A stretch of 13,451 nucleotides of DNA from contig CAUCIO010000051.1 in the NCBI GenBank assembly GCA_958442925.1, positions 1 through 13,451 on the forward strand. Direction: 5' to 3'. Position 1 is the stretch's first letter, and the number at the start of each line of letters is the position of its first letter. This document shows, piece by piece, positions 1 to 7,464 of the stretch. The notes under the pieces were generated by a model. The model made no database searches and was not told the origin of the DNA. It worked only from the letters and a program-made list of their open reading frames with translations. A program made the position numbers and the translations under genes. The DNA comes from an uncultured Clostridium sp. (GTDB lineage: Bacteria > Bacillota > Clostridia > Lachnospirales > Lachnospiraceae).

Positions 1-434
1 GCTCTCTTAGCCAGGTCGAACTTACCAGCTGTAGCGCCGTTCTCAGCCTCAACTCTCATCTCCAGGTTCTTCTTTGTGGAATCTGTGAGAACCTCGCCAA
101 GAAGCTCTGCAAACTTAGCTGCGTGCTCAGCCTCCTCGTAAGCTGCCTTCTCCCAGTATAAACCGATCTCAGGATATCCCTCTCTGTGAGCAACTCTTGC
201 CATAGCAAGGTACATACCAACTTCTTTGCACTCGCCCTCGTAGTTAGCTCTTAAATCTTCCATGATGTCCTCGCTTGCGCCCTGAGCAACGCCTACTACG
301 TGCTCTGCAGCCCATGCCATACCAGCGGCCTGCTCCTGGAACTTGGAAGCTGGAGCGTTACATACTGGACATTTCTCTGGAGCTGCCTCACCCTCGTAAA
401 CGTAGCCACATACTGTACAGACAAATTTCTTCAT
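1..434 (-). CDS. Reverse rubrerythrin (N-terminal rubredoxin domain), C-terminus off the window
   Basis: This gene reads leftward from ATG at 434 and runs off the window after about 144 codons. The first 30 residues form a rubredoxin-type iron site, with C6-x2-C9 and C22-x2-C25. A four-helix ferritin-like diiron domain follows, with E/H-rich helices such as EGECKE near residue 67 and the ExxH motif in EEAEHA near residue 101. Having rubredoxin first and diiron second is the 'reverse' order known from clostridia, where the family acts as terminal NADH-linked peroxidase/oxidase in the cytoplasm and is among the strongest PerR-repressed genes. A GGAG ribosome site lies about 12 bases upstream of the ATG. 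The gene has its own promoter, an operator-like dyad and a structured leader. It lies downstream of the PerR-type gene on the same strand, which supports a role in peroxide defence. The family call is firm; physiological electron donors are inferred. Confidence 0.93.
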   Translation of the reverse strand, partial: MKKFVCTVCGYVYEGEAAPEKCPVCNAPASKFQEQAAGMAWAAEHVVGVAQGASEDIMEDLRANYEGECKEVGMYLAMARVAHREGYPEIGLYWEKAAYEEAEHAAKFAELLGEVLTDSTKKNLEMRVEAENGATAGKFDLAKR

Positions 435-492
435 AGCTTATACTCTCCTTTGCATATATAAAAATTTTTAAAATACATATTTATAATCACGG

Positions 493-547
493 CTGTTTCT
501 TGTCATCTCCCATGCCAGTCATGACGACTGGCTGCGAGATAAAACAG
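493..547 (-). promoter_or_regulatory. Structured 5' leader of rubrerythrin mRNA (nested stem-loop)
   Basis: Three complementary segments nest around one hairpin: CTGTTT (493-498) with AAACAG (542-547), ATCTC (505-509) with GAGAT (536-540), and GCCAGTC (514-520) with GACTGGC (526-532) around a five-base loop. With transcription predicted to start near 557, the whole structure lies in the roughly 120-base rubrerythrin leader. No run of T follows the stem on the coding strand, so it does not look like an intrinsic terminator. It could stabilise the mRNA or be a regulatory RNA element. I do not recognise it as a known riboswitch class. Confidence 0.5.
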
Positions 548-564
548 TAATGATTATTGATATT
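541..564. promoter_or_regulatory. Putative PerR operator at the rubrerythrin promoter
   Basis: Positions 545-559 read CAGTAATGATTATTG, a 7-1-7 dyad with one mismatch between the half-sites. Its inner core TAAT-N-ATTA is shared with the Bacillus Per box TTATAAT-N-ATTATAA. The 24-base block begins directly after the predicted -10 box and covers the predicted transcription start, where a bound repressor would block initiation. The same block, 20 of 24 bases identical, occurs in inverted orientation at the same place in the perR promoter (1091-1114). The dyad and the repetition are seen in the sequence; PerR binding is inferred. Confidence 0.65.
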
Positions 565-593
565 AATTTACCACAACTTCAGGTAATTGTCAA
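565..593 (-). promoter_or_regulatory. Promoter of rubrerythrin (TTGACA-N17-TAAATT)
   Basis: On the minus strand a perfect -35 TTGACA (593-588) is followed after 17 bases by TAAATT (570-565), a plausible sigma-A -10 box. Transcription would start near 557, giving a leader of about 120 bases before the ATG at 434. The -35 touches the outer end of a perfect AT-rich inverted repeat (593-616). Confidence 0.7.
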
Positions 594-616
594 TATTTAT
601 TTTGTAAAATAAATAT
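593..616. repeat. Perfect 24-bp AT-rich inverted repeat between perR and rubrerythrin
   Basis: The arms ATATTTATTTT (593-603) and AAAATAAATAT (606-616) are perfect reverse complements separated by only GT. The repeat sits 23 bases past the perR stop codon and abuts the -35 of the rubrerythrin promoter. With no G or C in the arms and no T run after them on the minus strand, it makes a poor terminator. A second protein-binding site for rubrerythrin control is the more likely reading, but the binding protein is unknown. Confidence 0.5.
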
Positions 617-639
617 AAATTCTTGTATTGCTTTGCAGA

Positions 640-1035
640 TTAATGGGACTTTTCCTGCAGGCAGTCACAGCAGGTTCCATAAAAGAAAACCGTGTGTTCT
701 TCAACCGTTCCCTTCTGGCACTGTCTGGCAGCAGTTTCCAGGTCTGCGTTCGTTTCCATATCTAAATCCAGGATTTTTCCGCACTTTTTACACACATAAT
801 GGTAGTGGGGGGATGTATCGTAGTCAAAGTGATCCGTTCCGTCGCCGCAGGAAAGCTTGCGGATTTCCCCCAGTTCTACAAGCAGATTTAAATTTCGATA
901 TACAGTTCCCAGACTGATGTTGGGAAACTGTTCACGTATACTGGTGTATAAAGCGTCGGCGGTGGGATGATCCTTGCGGCCCATCAGGCAGGCCTTAATG
1001 GATTCCCTCTGGCGGCTGTACTTGAGGGTTTTCAT
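640..1035 (-). CDS. perR: PerR-type peroxide-responsive repressor (Fur family)
   Basis: This 131-residue protein has the full Fur-family layout: an N-terminal winged helix with HPTAD (23-27) and GTVYRNL (43-49), then a metal-binding dimerisation domain. All the metal ligands of Bacillus subtilis PerR appear at a constant offset of 14 residues with no gaps. The regulatory site is H23, D71, H77, H79 and D90; the structural zinc site is C82, C85, C122 and C125. Having Asp at position 90, where Fur proteins carry Glu, points to peroxide sensing by iron-catalysed histidine oxidation rather than iron sensing. AGGAGG at 1049-1044 lies eight bases before the ATG. A rubrerythrin gene lies downstream on the same strand, and both promoters carry the same operator-like block, so the protein probably represses itself and rubrerythrin. 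The exact regulon is inference. Confidence 0.92.
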   Translation of the reverse strand: MKTLKYSRQRESIKACLMGRKDHPTADALYTSIREQFPNISLGTVYRNLNLLVELGEIRKLSCGDGTDHFDYDTSPHYHYVCKKCGKILDLDMETNADLETAARQCQKGTVEEHTVFFYGTCCDCLQEKSH

Positions 1036-1090
1036 GGGCAGTTCCTCCTTTTCATCTCATCTGCCAATCTGACGCATTCAGTTGACAAAG

Positions 1091-1114
1091 AATAGTAATA
1101 ATAGTTACTGTTTT
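1091..1114. promoter_or_regulatory. Putative PerR autoregulatory operator
   Basis: Read on the minus strand from 1114, this block shares 20 of 24 positions with the block at 541-564: AAAACAGTAA, then ATTATT, then TATT, with differences confined to two dinucleotides. It begins immediately after the predicted perR -10 box, the same placement as at rubrerythrin. Its 7-1-7 symmetry (1110-1096) is weaker than in the rubrerythrin copy, four of seven half-site positions, which would suit looser autoregulation. Confidence 0.6.
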
Positions 1115-1143
1115 ATTTTGCCCTAAATTTCTCTGTTTGTCAA
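1115..1143 (-). promoter_or_regulatory. Promoter of perR (TTGACA-N17-CAAAAT)
   Basis: On the minus strand TTGACA (1143-1138) is followed after 17 bases by CAAAAT (1120-1115), four of six matches to the -10 consensus. The predicted start near 1108 lies inside the operator-like block and leaves a leader of about 70 bases before the perR ATG. Confidence 0.55.
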
Positions 1144-1186
1144 TTCCTTTTTTAAACAGAAAATGGTGATATTGCATGAAATTTTG

Positions 1187-1215
1187 TTGGAAGAGCTCCA
1201 GGTTAGTGGTATAAT
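1187..1215 (+). promoter_or_regulatory. Promoter of the three-gene operon (extended -10)
   Basis: TTGGAA (1187-1192), 17 bases, then a perfect TATAAT (1210-1215) preceded by TG at 1207-1208, forming an extended -10. Transcription would start near 1222, about 23 bases before the ATG at 1245. No other convincing promoter is seen within the three-gene block until the one at its end that serves the two-component system. Confidence 0.7.
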
Positions 1216-1244
1216 TATCCATATGACAATAAGGGAGGTACGGG

Positions 1245-4200
1245 ATGAGTAAAAAACAGGTGCGCCAAATAATAGAGGAGCTGACTGCAAAGCTGTGCGC
1301 CAGAGAGTTTCTGGCTGCATCGAATCTCAGCCGGGAGAGCGTTCAGATGCTGATGAACAGAGAGTACTGGGAGGGACAGCTGGGACGTATTTTCCCCATT
1401 AAGAGAAGGATCCAGTGCCGGGAGGTTTTTGAGATCTGCCGGGAGCCTATGAGCCTGATTGGGCGGGAGCCGCAGGACGGGTGGATGAAATTCACCTACC
1501 AGTATGTATGCCATATCCTGTATCCAGACGAGGAATTTTCCAGACAGGCGGAGCCCTACGCCGCTGGAGCGCTGTTTTATCTGGCTGTTCTTCAGTTTAT
1601 CTTTGATAAGGAGAGAGAGGTTCTCCCATTTGAACCTATGGTAGATTTTGCATTCCTGTCAGAGCAGGAGGCTCTTTCCTACGAATCCTATACAGAATAC
1701 AAGAAATTTAAGAATGCTTTTTATAAAGAATATATTTATGAGATGATGCGTCTGAATGGGGAGGTGACTCCTTTCAGAACTCTGGAGCACATTGCAGGAG
1801 TCCACTATGTAGCCATGACAGTAGCCAGAGGACTTTATGAGGCAGGAGTGCCCATTGATCTGACGCTGACCAGCGGAGCTGCAGCAGGACACGATCTGGG
1901 CAAGTTCGGATGTAAGCCCAATGAACGAGTGCCGTACCTCCACTATTATTATACGAATCAGTGGTTTAACAGACATCACATGGAATATACAGGCCACATT
2001 GCAGCCAACCACTCCACCTGGGATCTGGAGCCGGAAAACCTGTCTGTAGAGTCGCTGGTACTGATCTATGCAGACTTCAGGGTGAAGCAGAGCAGAGGGG
2101 AGGACGGCAGGGAAATCACCTATATTTCCAGTCTGGACGAGGCGTTCGAGATTATTTTATCCAAGCTTGACAATGTGGACGAGGTTAAGCTGAACCGTTA
2201 TCGTTTTGTCTATGCCAGACTCCACGATTTTGAGGCCTATATGCGCTCTCTGGGAGTGGATGTAAACCTTGATAAAAAACCGGTGAAAACGCCGCCTATG
2301 CCGGATATTTCCCTGAGAAATACAGAACAGATTGTAGATTCCCTGATTTTTATGGGAGTGGAGCATAATATTGACGTGATGCACAGAATGGGAGCGGAGC
2401 GTCAGTTCGGAAATTTGCTGGAGGCGGCCAGAAGTGAGAAAAACTGGAAGAACGTCAGAGCATATCTGAACATTTTTCAGGAGTATTTTCCATATACAAA
2501 TGACATTCAGAAGGAGCAGACGCTGTACTTTCTTTATGAGCTTCTCATGCATAAGGAGGGGGATATCAGGACTCAGGCAGCCCGCCTGATTGGAAATGTC
2601 ATCGCCCAGTTTAATGCAGGCTACCGGAAGGAGAGACCGGCAGATATGCCGGATATTGCAGATCAGAAGGCCATGGAGCTGTGGAAAACCTTCCTGTCCA
2701 TGATTATCTGCCCGGATCACAAGCTGACTGTGCAGCACAAGAGAAGAATTGGATATAATTTAAAGCAGGTGCTGTCCTCTATGGTAGAGCATGCGGCAGC
2801 GGCAGATATCGAAGGATTTTTACAGGAATTTTTGCGCTGGTACGACTGCCCTGAAAAAAGAGAGAGCGGAGAAGCCTTTGTGCTTCTGGACGCCCTTCAC
2901 AATATGCCCTTTAGCCGGTGCAGCAGGGAGGATATGGAGCGGATGGCAGAATTCGCCTGCTATTATGCCGTGCCCAGACAAAACAGCTTTGAAGGACTTA
3001 TGATTGCAGCCTGGAGAGCGTTTAAGCTGCTTACAGCAGAGGTAAAGGACGCGCCTTTCTGTGATAAAATTGCAGAGATTGTGGAGAGGGAGAAGATTGG
3101 GGAAGACGATATCAGCCGCATTTTCCTCCAATACAGGATATTGTCCAATCTGGGCCGCGACGTATCACGGCAGAAAGAAATGCTTTATGGACGGGACGTA
3201 GTCTCTGATATTTTCCTGGATAATCTGAAGATGGCAACGCCGTGGGTGCTGAAGGCTGTCAATATCAAGCTTCTGGTGGATCAGGTAGATCATGGAAAAA
3301 AGGAGCACATTCTTCACATTGCGGCCCATCTGTCCAACCTGATCAAAGTCAGCGAGTATGTGGTGGTGCGCCATGACGCAGGCCGCGCTCTGCTTCGTCT
3401 GGCTCCCCTTTTGACTCCGGATCAGCGAAATGAAATTGCAGTGGAGCTGTTAAAGGGACTGGAGGTAGGAGAGTACGAGTTTTCCAAATATATTCCGGAG
3501 TATCTGGGACAGCTGGCCCTGTGGCTTCCGCCGGAACAGCTGGAGGAGGTTTTGACCTACCTTCGAGGGCTGATGGCCAATGCCAACGACCGGGTGGTTT
3601 CCGTAGCTTTGGATACAGTGGGAGTCCTGACCGAGTATTATCCCCGCTATAAGGAGAGGTTTGAAGAGGACGAGGAGACGTTGAAGGAGCGTCTGGGCCG
3701 TCTGCTTGGCATGGTTTTAGGCGGACTGGCTAACCACAGAGAAACGGTACGCCAGGAGGCTCTGCTGGTAACAGGACAGTACATGTTTGGTTCCCAGCGG
3801 CTGAATGACCATGAAAAGATGGAAATTTTTGCTCTCACCCATAAGAAGCTGCTCTTCCTGATTAACGAGAATAAAGGCGGGGAGCTGACTGCATTTTACC
3901 GGGCGGAAGCGCTCTCCAATATATGCCGCTTTATCACTGCCTACCGTCTGACCATTGGACAGATGGAGATTGAAGAGCGGAAAAAGATTGCCTTCTTCCC
4001 AGGGACCTTTGATCCGTTTACACTTTCTCACAAGGGAATTGTCCGGGAAATCCGTGATATGGGCTATGAGGTCTATCTGGCTGTAGATGAATTTTCCTGG
4101 TCTAAGAAGACGCAGCCCCACCTGATCCGGCGTCAGATTGTAAATATGTCTGTGGCAGACGAATTCCATGTAAATCTGTTCCCTGACGACATTCCTGTGA

Positions 4201-6095
4201 ATATTGCCAATCCATCCGATTTGAAGCGGCTGAAGGAGGTATTTGCGGGAAGAACCGTTTACGTGGTAGTAGGCAGCGATGTGATTGCCAATGCTTCCTC
4301 CTACCGGAAACCGCCGGAGAAGCATTCCATCCATTCCATGAATCACATTGCGTTCCGCCGTGTGGGAGACAGAAGAAGCGATAATAAATACAACCGGGAA
4401 ATGATGGAGATGATCACGGGAGAACTGATTGAACTGGAGCTTCCAGAGTACCTGGAGGATATCAGTTCCACGAAAATCAGGGAAAATATTGACTTGAATC
4501 GCGATATTTCCAACTTAATTGATCCGGTAGTACAGGAATATATTTATTTTAACGGCCTGTATCTGCGAGAGCCGGAGTATAAGCCGATTCTCAGGGCCAA
4601 AGCTATCGGTTTTGAGGAGACAGAAAAGCTTTCAGGAGAAGACGAGAGGGCTGCGCTGGACTGGATGTTCAGTGAAAAGGCAGACGGCCGCAGACTGCTG
4701 GAACGTCTTCAGAACACAGAAGGAACCTTCCTTCTTCTCAGGAATACAGTGGAGGAAAACCGCCTGATTGGATTCCTGAAAATGCGGTCTGTGATGCCGG
4801 AGGAACTGTTTAAGGTGCTGGGAAGCGTATCCATGGCCGACATGGTGCGGCGTCATACCCTGGGAAGCATTCTTCTTATTACAGGAATCTATGCGGAACC
4901 GGACAGCGCCATTTACGATCCGGAACAGCTGCTTTTGACAGAGGCCCTGGCCAAGGCTTTAGAAGAACACTGCAGCTACGCCATGTTTTTACCGGAGGAG
5001 GATCCTGGGGAGGCGTCTTTAGGCGCCGTCATTCGGCAGGGATTTGCAGAGGCTGAAAATTTTGAGGGAAAAAGGCGCCTGTGGCTGGTAGATATGCACG
5101 CGCCGTTAGTGCTGGTACAGAATCTGGAAACCACGCTGAAAGAACCATTTTCCAGCAGTCCCAGAATTTTAAAGGCGATTCATAAGGCTCACAGGGAGCT
5201 GCAGACTGCTATGACGAAACTCTATCCGGGAGAACTGGTGCTGTCCTTGTCAGCCAGTGTAATTTATCACCGCCTGGTGGACAAAATTACCCAGATCAAT
5301 CAGGTTCCAGGCGAGCCTACAACACCGAGAGTGCTGGGAAATGACATGTGCGTTCCCTTCGGAAAAATTCTGAGAGGAAAGGTTGTTCCCAACACAGTGA
5401 CAAAAACCATTCACACAGATAAGGTCTATGAGCCGGATCTGGACAGCTATCGGATTGAGGCATTCCCATACTATTCTCCCCTGAGGAGCCAGGTGAGAAC
5501 GATTAAATCCTTCGGACGTCCCGTTATTCTGGTGGACGATCTGCTTCACAAGGGAGGCAGGTTTGACGCCTTGGAGCCTTATCTGCGGGAGGAAGGCGTG
5601 GAGGTGAAAAAAGTGCTGTTAGGCATGATTTCCGGCTATGGAAGAGACGCCATGGCTACCAGGGGATTCGAGGCGGACAGCATTTACTCCATTCCAAACC
5701 TGAAGTTCTGGTTTGTGGAGTCTACTCTCTATCCGTTTATCGGAGGCGATACAGTGCGCCGCGATACCATGAAAGTAGCAGGACTGATGCCCTCGGTGAA
5801 CATGGTACTGCCCTACATGGTTCCGCCGTTAAAGGGATGCAGTGAGGAATCTCTGTTCGAACTATCAGCCTGCTGTGTGAGAAACTCCAGGGACATTCTT
5901 CTTGCTCTGGAATCAGAATACCGGGCGCTGTTTGGCCGAAATCTGACGCTTTCCAGACTGTCGGAGGCGGTAATTCTGCCCCTCTGCCCGGATAAGGGAG
6001 ACTGCATAAACTATGATCCGAATCTGGCGGCGTCAGTCTACCTGGACAATGATCTGGAGATGCTGCACCGCATCAGCCAGCTGAAAAACCTGTAA
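1245..6095 (+). CDS. Giant multidomain protein: HD domain, helical repeats, NadD-like nucleotidyltransferase, GNAT-like and PRTase-like domains
   Basis: The product has 1616 residues with no signal peptide or membrane segment. GGGAGG six bases before ATG 1245 fixes the start. Domains in order:
- HD metal-dependent phosphohydrolase-like domain (about 1-340): H182/H187, the H216-D217 pair in HDLGKFG, H256 and D277.
- All-helical, HEAT-like stretch (about 350-905), with repeated leucine/alanine helices near 441, 709, 781 and 831.
- Nucleotidyltransferase of the NadD/CoaD superfamily (about 912-1105): GTFDPFTLSHKG (920-931, H929), VVGSD (1008-1012) and ISSTKIRE (1073-1080).
- GNAT-like stretch (about 1110-1300), weak, around GIYAEPD (1214-1220).
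- Class I phosphoribosyltransferase-like domain (about 1305-1560), with VILVDDLLHKGGR (1427-1439) as the PRPP-binding loop.
NadD itself is about 200 residues, so this is not the housekeeping enzyme. It leads an operon with a dehydrogenase-fold and a flavodoxin-fold protein. Nucleotide metabolism is inferred; substrate unknown. Confidence 0.85.
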   Translation: MSKKQVRQIIEELTAKLCAREFLAASNLSRESVQMLMNREYWEGQLGRIFPIKRRIQCREVFEICREPMSLIGREPQDGWMKFTYQYVCHILYPDEEFSRQAEPYAAGALFYLAVLQFIFDKEREVLPFEPMVDFAFLSEQEALSYESYTEYKKFKNAFYKEYIYEMMRLNGEVTPFRTLEHIAGVHYVAMTVARGLYEAGVPIDLTLTSGAAAGHDLGKFGCKPNERVPYLHYYYTNQWFNRHHMEYTGHIAANHSTWDLEPENLSVESLVLIYADFRVKQSRGEDGREITYISSLDEAFEIILSKLDNVDEVKLNRYRFVYARLHDFEAYMRSLGVDVNLDKKPVKTPPMPDISLRNTEQIVDSLIFMGVEHNIDVMHRMGAERQFGNLLEAARSEKNWKNVRAYLNIFQEYFPYTNDIQKEQTLYFLYELLMHKEGDIRTQAARLIGNVIAQFNAGYRKERPADMPDIADQKAMELWKTFLSMIICPDHKLTVQHKRRIGYNLKQVLSSMVEHAAAADIEGFLQEFLRWYDCPEKRESGEAFVLLDALHNMPFSRCSREDMERMAEFACYYAVPRQNSFEGLMIAAWRAFKLLTAEVKDAPFCDKIAEIVEREKIGEDDISRIFLQYRILSNLGRDVSRQKEMLYGRDVVSDIFLDNLKMATPWVLKAVNIKLLVDQVDHGKKEHILHIAAHLSNLIKVSEYVVVRHDAGRALLRLAPLLTPDQRNEIAVELLKGLEVGEYEFSKYIPEYLGQLALWLPPEQLEEVLTYLRGLMANANDRVVSVALDTVGVLTEYYPRYKERFEEDEETLKERLGRLLGMVLGGLANHRETVRQEALLVTGQYMFGSQRLNDHEKMEIFALTHKKLLFLINENKGGELTAFYRAEALSNICRFITAYRLTIGQMEIEERKKIAFFPGTFDPFTLSHKGIVREIRDMGYEVYLAVDEFSWSKKTQPHLIRRQIVNMSVADEFHVNLFPDDIPVNIANPSDLKRLKEVFAGRTVYVVVGSDVIANASSYRKPPEKHSIHSMNHIAFRRVGDRRSDNKYNREMMEMITGELIELELPEYLEDISSTKIRENIDLNRDISNLIDPVVQEYIYFNGLYLREPEYKPILRAKAIGFEETEKLSGEDERAALDWMFSEKADGRRLLERLQNTEGTFLLLRNTVEENRLIGFLKMRSVMPEELFKVLGSVSMADMVRRHTLGSILLITGIYAEPDSAIYDPEQLLLTEALAKALEEHCSYAMFLPEEDPGEASLGAVIRQGFAEAENFEGKRRLWLVDMHAPLVLVQNLETTLKEPFSSSPRILKAIHKAHRELQTAMTKLYPGELVLSLSASVIYHRLVDKITQINQVPGEPTTPRVLGNDMCVPFGKILRGKVVPNTVTKTIHTDKVYEPDLDSYRIEAFPYYSPLRSQVRTIKSFGRPVILVDDLLHKGGRFDALEPYLREEGVEVKKVLLGMISGYGRDAMATRGFEADSIYSIPNLKFWFVESTLYPFIGGDTVRRDTMKVAGLMPSVNMVLPYMVPPLKGCSEESLFELSACCVRNSRDILLALESEYRALFGRNLTLSRLSEAVILPLCPDKGDCINYDPNLAASVYLDNDLEMLHRISQLKNL

Positions 6096-6154
6096 ATCTG
6101 TAAGATTCAAATAGATTTTAACTATCTAAACTATCTATGAGGAGGACAATGAGT

Positions 6155-7432
6155 ATGTTTTATTACCGCATCAATGGAACACTCTGCTGCAGCTTAAACG
6201 GAGAACTGGATTTTCCAAGGGAAGAGCTTTACGGCCGCGGCACAGATGAAAAAGAGGCCAGGGAGAAGGCGTCCGGTGAAAAGGAACTGGTATTTCTGTT
6301 TGAGCGTTCTCCTAAAAACTGCCGCGCCTCTTTCCGGGTAACGGATCCGGCGCTTCTCTATCAGGACAGAGAGGACGTGTCCTGGCTGAACAAGAACGCC
6401 CTGGGGGAGGGAATGCGCGATGAGATTGTAGACTCTTTTATTAAAGAAGGGAAAATGCGGGCAGTGAATTTAAAACATCCCAGATTTCAGGAGATTCTTT
6501 CAGAGAAGCCGGAAAAGAAAAAGAAACGTGTCCATGTGCTGGCCATTGGAGATGTGGGAAGTACTCTTCTGACAGGCCTCCATCTGCTGGGAGGAGATGT
6601 GATCAGCTCCATCGGAATCTGCGATATCTCCGACAAGGTGACGGCCCGCTGGGAATTTGAGGAAAACCAGATCGCCTATCCCTGGGACTACGATGTCCTT
6701 CCGGAAGTGGACGTGGTGAAGCCGGAGGATCTGTTCCAGTGCGATGTGTTCGTATTCGTGGCCTCCAAGGGAATCCCGCCGGTAGGTTCTGAGGTCAAGG
6801 ACGTGAGAATGTACCAGTTTGAAAATAACTCCAGGATTGTGGCTCAGTACGCCCGCCAGGCCAGAGCAGAGAATTTTAAGGGGCTGTTTGCAGTGGTATC
6901 AGATCCAGTGGATCCTCTGGCAAAGGCAGCTTACCTGGCCAGCAATACAGACGAAAATGGAGTTTTTGACCAGAAAGGCCTTCGCCCGGAACAGATCCAG
7001 GGTTACGGACTGGGCGTTATGAACGCCAGAGCCGCCTACTATGCAAAGCGCGACGAGAGGTTTAAGCAGTTCCTGACAGAGGGACGCAGCTTCGGCCCCC
7101 ACGGCCAGGATCTGGTGGTGGCTGATTCCATTGAACATTACAACGATGAACTGTCTAAGGAACTGACTCAGCTGACTGTGACAGCCAATCTTCATATGAG
7201 AGCCATTGGCTTCAAGCCGTTTATTGCCCCGGCCTACTCGTCCGGAGCGATTTCCCTGATTCTTACGCTCAGAGGAGAATGGCACTGCGGCTCTGTTTTC
7301 TTAGGCGGAATTTTCATGGGAGTAAAGAACCGCTACACATCCCATGGACTGGAGACAGAGATTCTGCCTCTGCCGGATGCGCTGTATGAGCGGATTGTGA
7401 CGGCTCAGGAGAATTTAAAAGCTGTAAATTAG
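6155..7432 (+). CDS. Divergent lactate/malate-dehydrogenase-fold protein with N-terminal extension
   Basis: I chose ATG 6155 because AGGAGG (6140-6145) ends nine bases before it. ATG 6149 is possible with tight spacing; ATG 6137 would overlap the ribosome site. The product is 425 residues, against about 310-330 for usual lactate or malate dehydrogenases. The extra length is a charged N-terminal region of about 125 residues ending in a lysine-rich linker. A Rossmann fold follows, with GDVGS (132-136) as the dinucleotide loop and an acidic DISD after the second strand. Family landmarks are altered: SDPVDPLA where enzymes have NPVD, and GPHGQD with H316 at the catalytic-histidine position. The substrate-binding arginines of the mobile loop are not obvious. 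It probably binds NAD(P) and catalyses or senses a redox step on an unusual substrate. It starts 59 bases after the giant gene and is probably cotranscribed with it. Confidence 0.75.
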   Translation: MFYYRINGTLCCSLNGELDFPREELYGRGTDEKEAREKASGEKELVFLFERSPKNCRASFRVTDPALLYQDREDVSWLNKNALGEGMRDEIVDSFIKEGKMRAVNLKHPRFQEILSEKPEKKKKRVHVLAIGDVGSTLLTGLHLLGGDVISSIGICDISDKVTARWEFEENQIAYPWDYDVLPEVDVVKPEDLFQCDVFVFVASKGIPPVGSEVKDVRMYQFENNSRIVAQYARQARAENFKGLFAVVSDPVDPLAKAAYLASNTDENGVFDQKGLRPEQIQGYGLGVMNARAAYYAKRDERFKQFLTEGRSFGPHGQDLVVADSIEHYNDELSKELTQLTVTANLHMRAIGFKPFIAPAYSSGAISLILTLRGEWHCGSVFLGGIFMGVKNRYTSHGLETEILPLPDALYERIVTAQENLKAVN

Positions 7433-7464
7433 GCATTCGGACGCAGGAATCGAGGGAAAATAAG

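Noticed and set aside
493..547. Intrinsic terminator or known riboswitch in the rubrerythrin leader
   Set aside because: No T run follows the stem on either strand, and I could not match it to a riboswitch consensus, so it is left as an unassigned structured leader.
633..917. Plus-strand open frame opposite perR
   Set aside because: It is antisense to a complete PerR-type gene with all its metal ligands, and lacks recognisable protein motifs.
3717..4346. Minus-strand open frame of 209 codons inside the giant gene
   Set aside because: It lies opposite conserved nucleotidyltransferase and helical-repeat coding sequence and its translation shows no recognisable motif. The same applies to frames at 2157-2738 and 7314-7955.
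3981..4560. Calling the nucleotidyltransferase region a housekeeping nadD gene
   Set aside because: There is no stop, start or ribosome site separating it from the surrounding 1616-residue frame, and the first His of the HxGH motif is Thr with Ser replacing Gly. It is a domain of a fusion with unproven substrate.
6137..6154. ATG 6137 as start of the dehydrogenase-like gene
   Set aside because: AGGAGG lies just downstream of that ATG, so it cannot serve it; ATG 6155 or 6149 fits.
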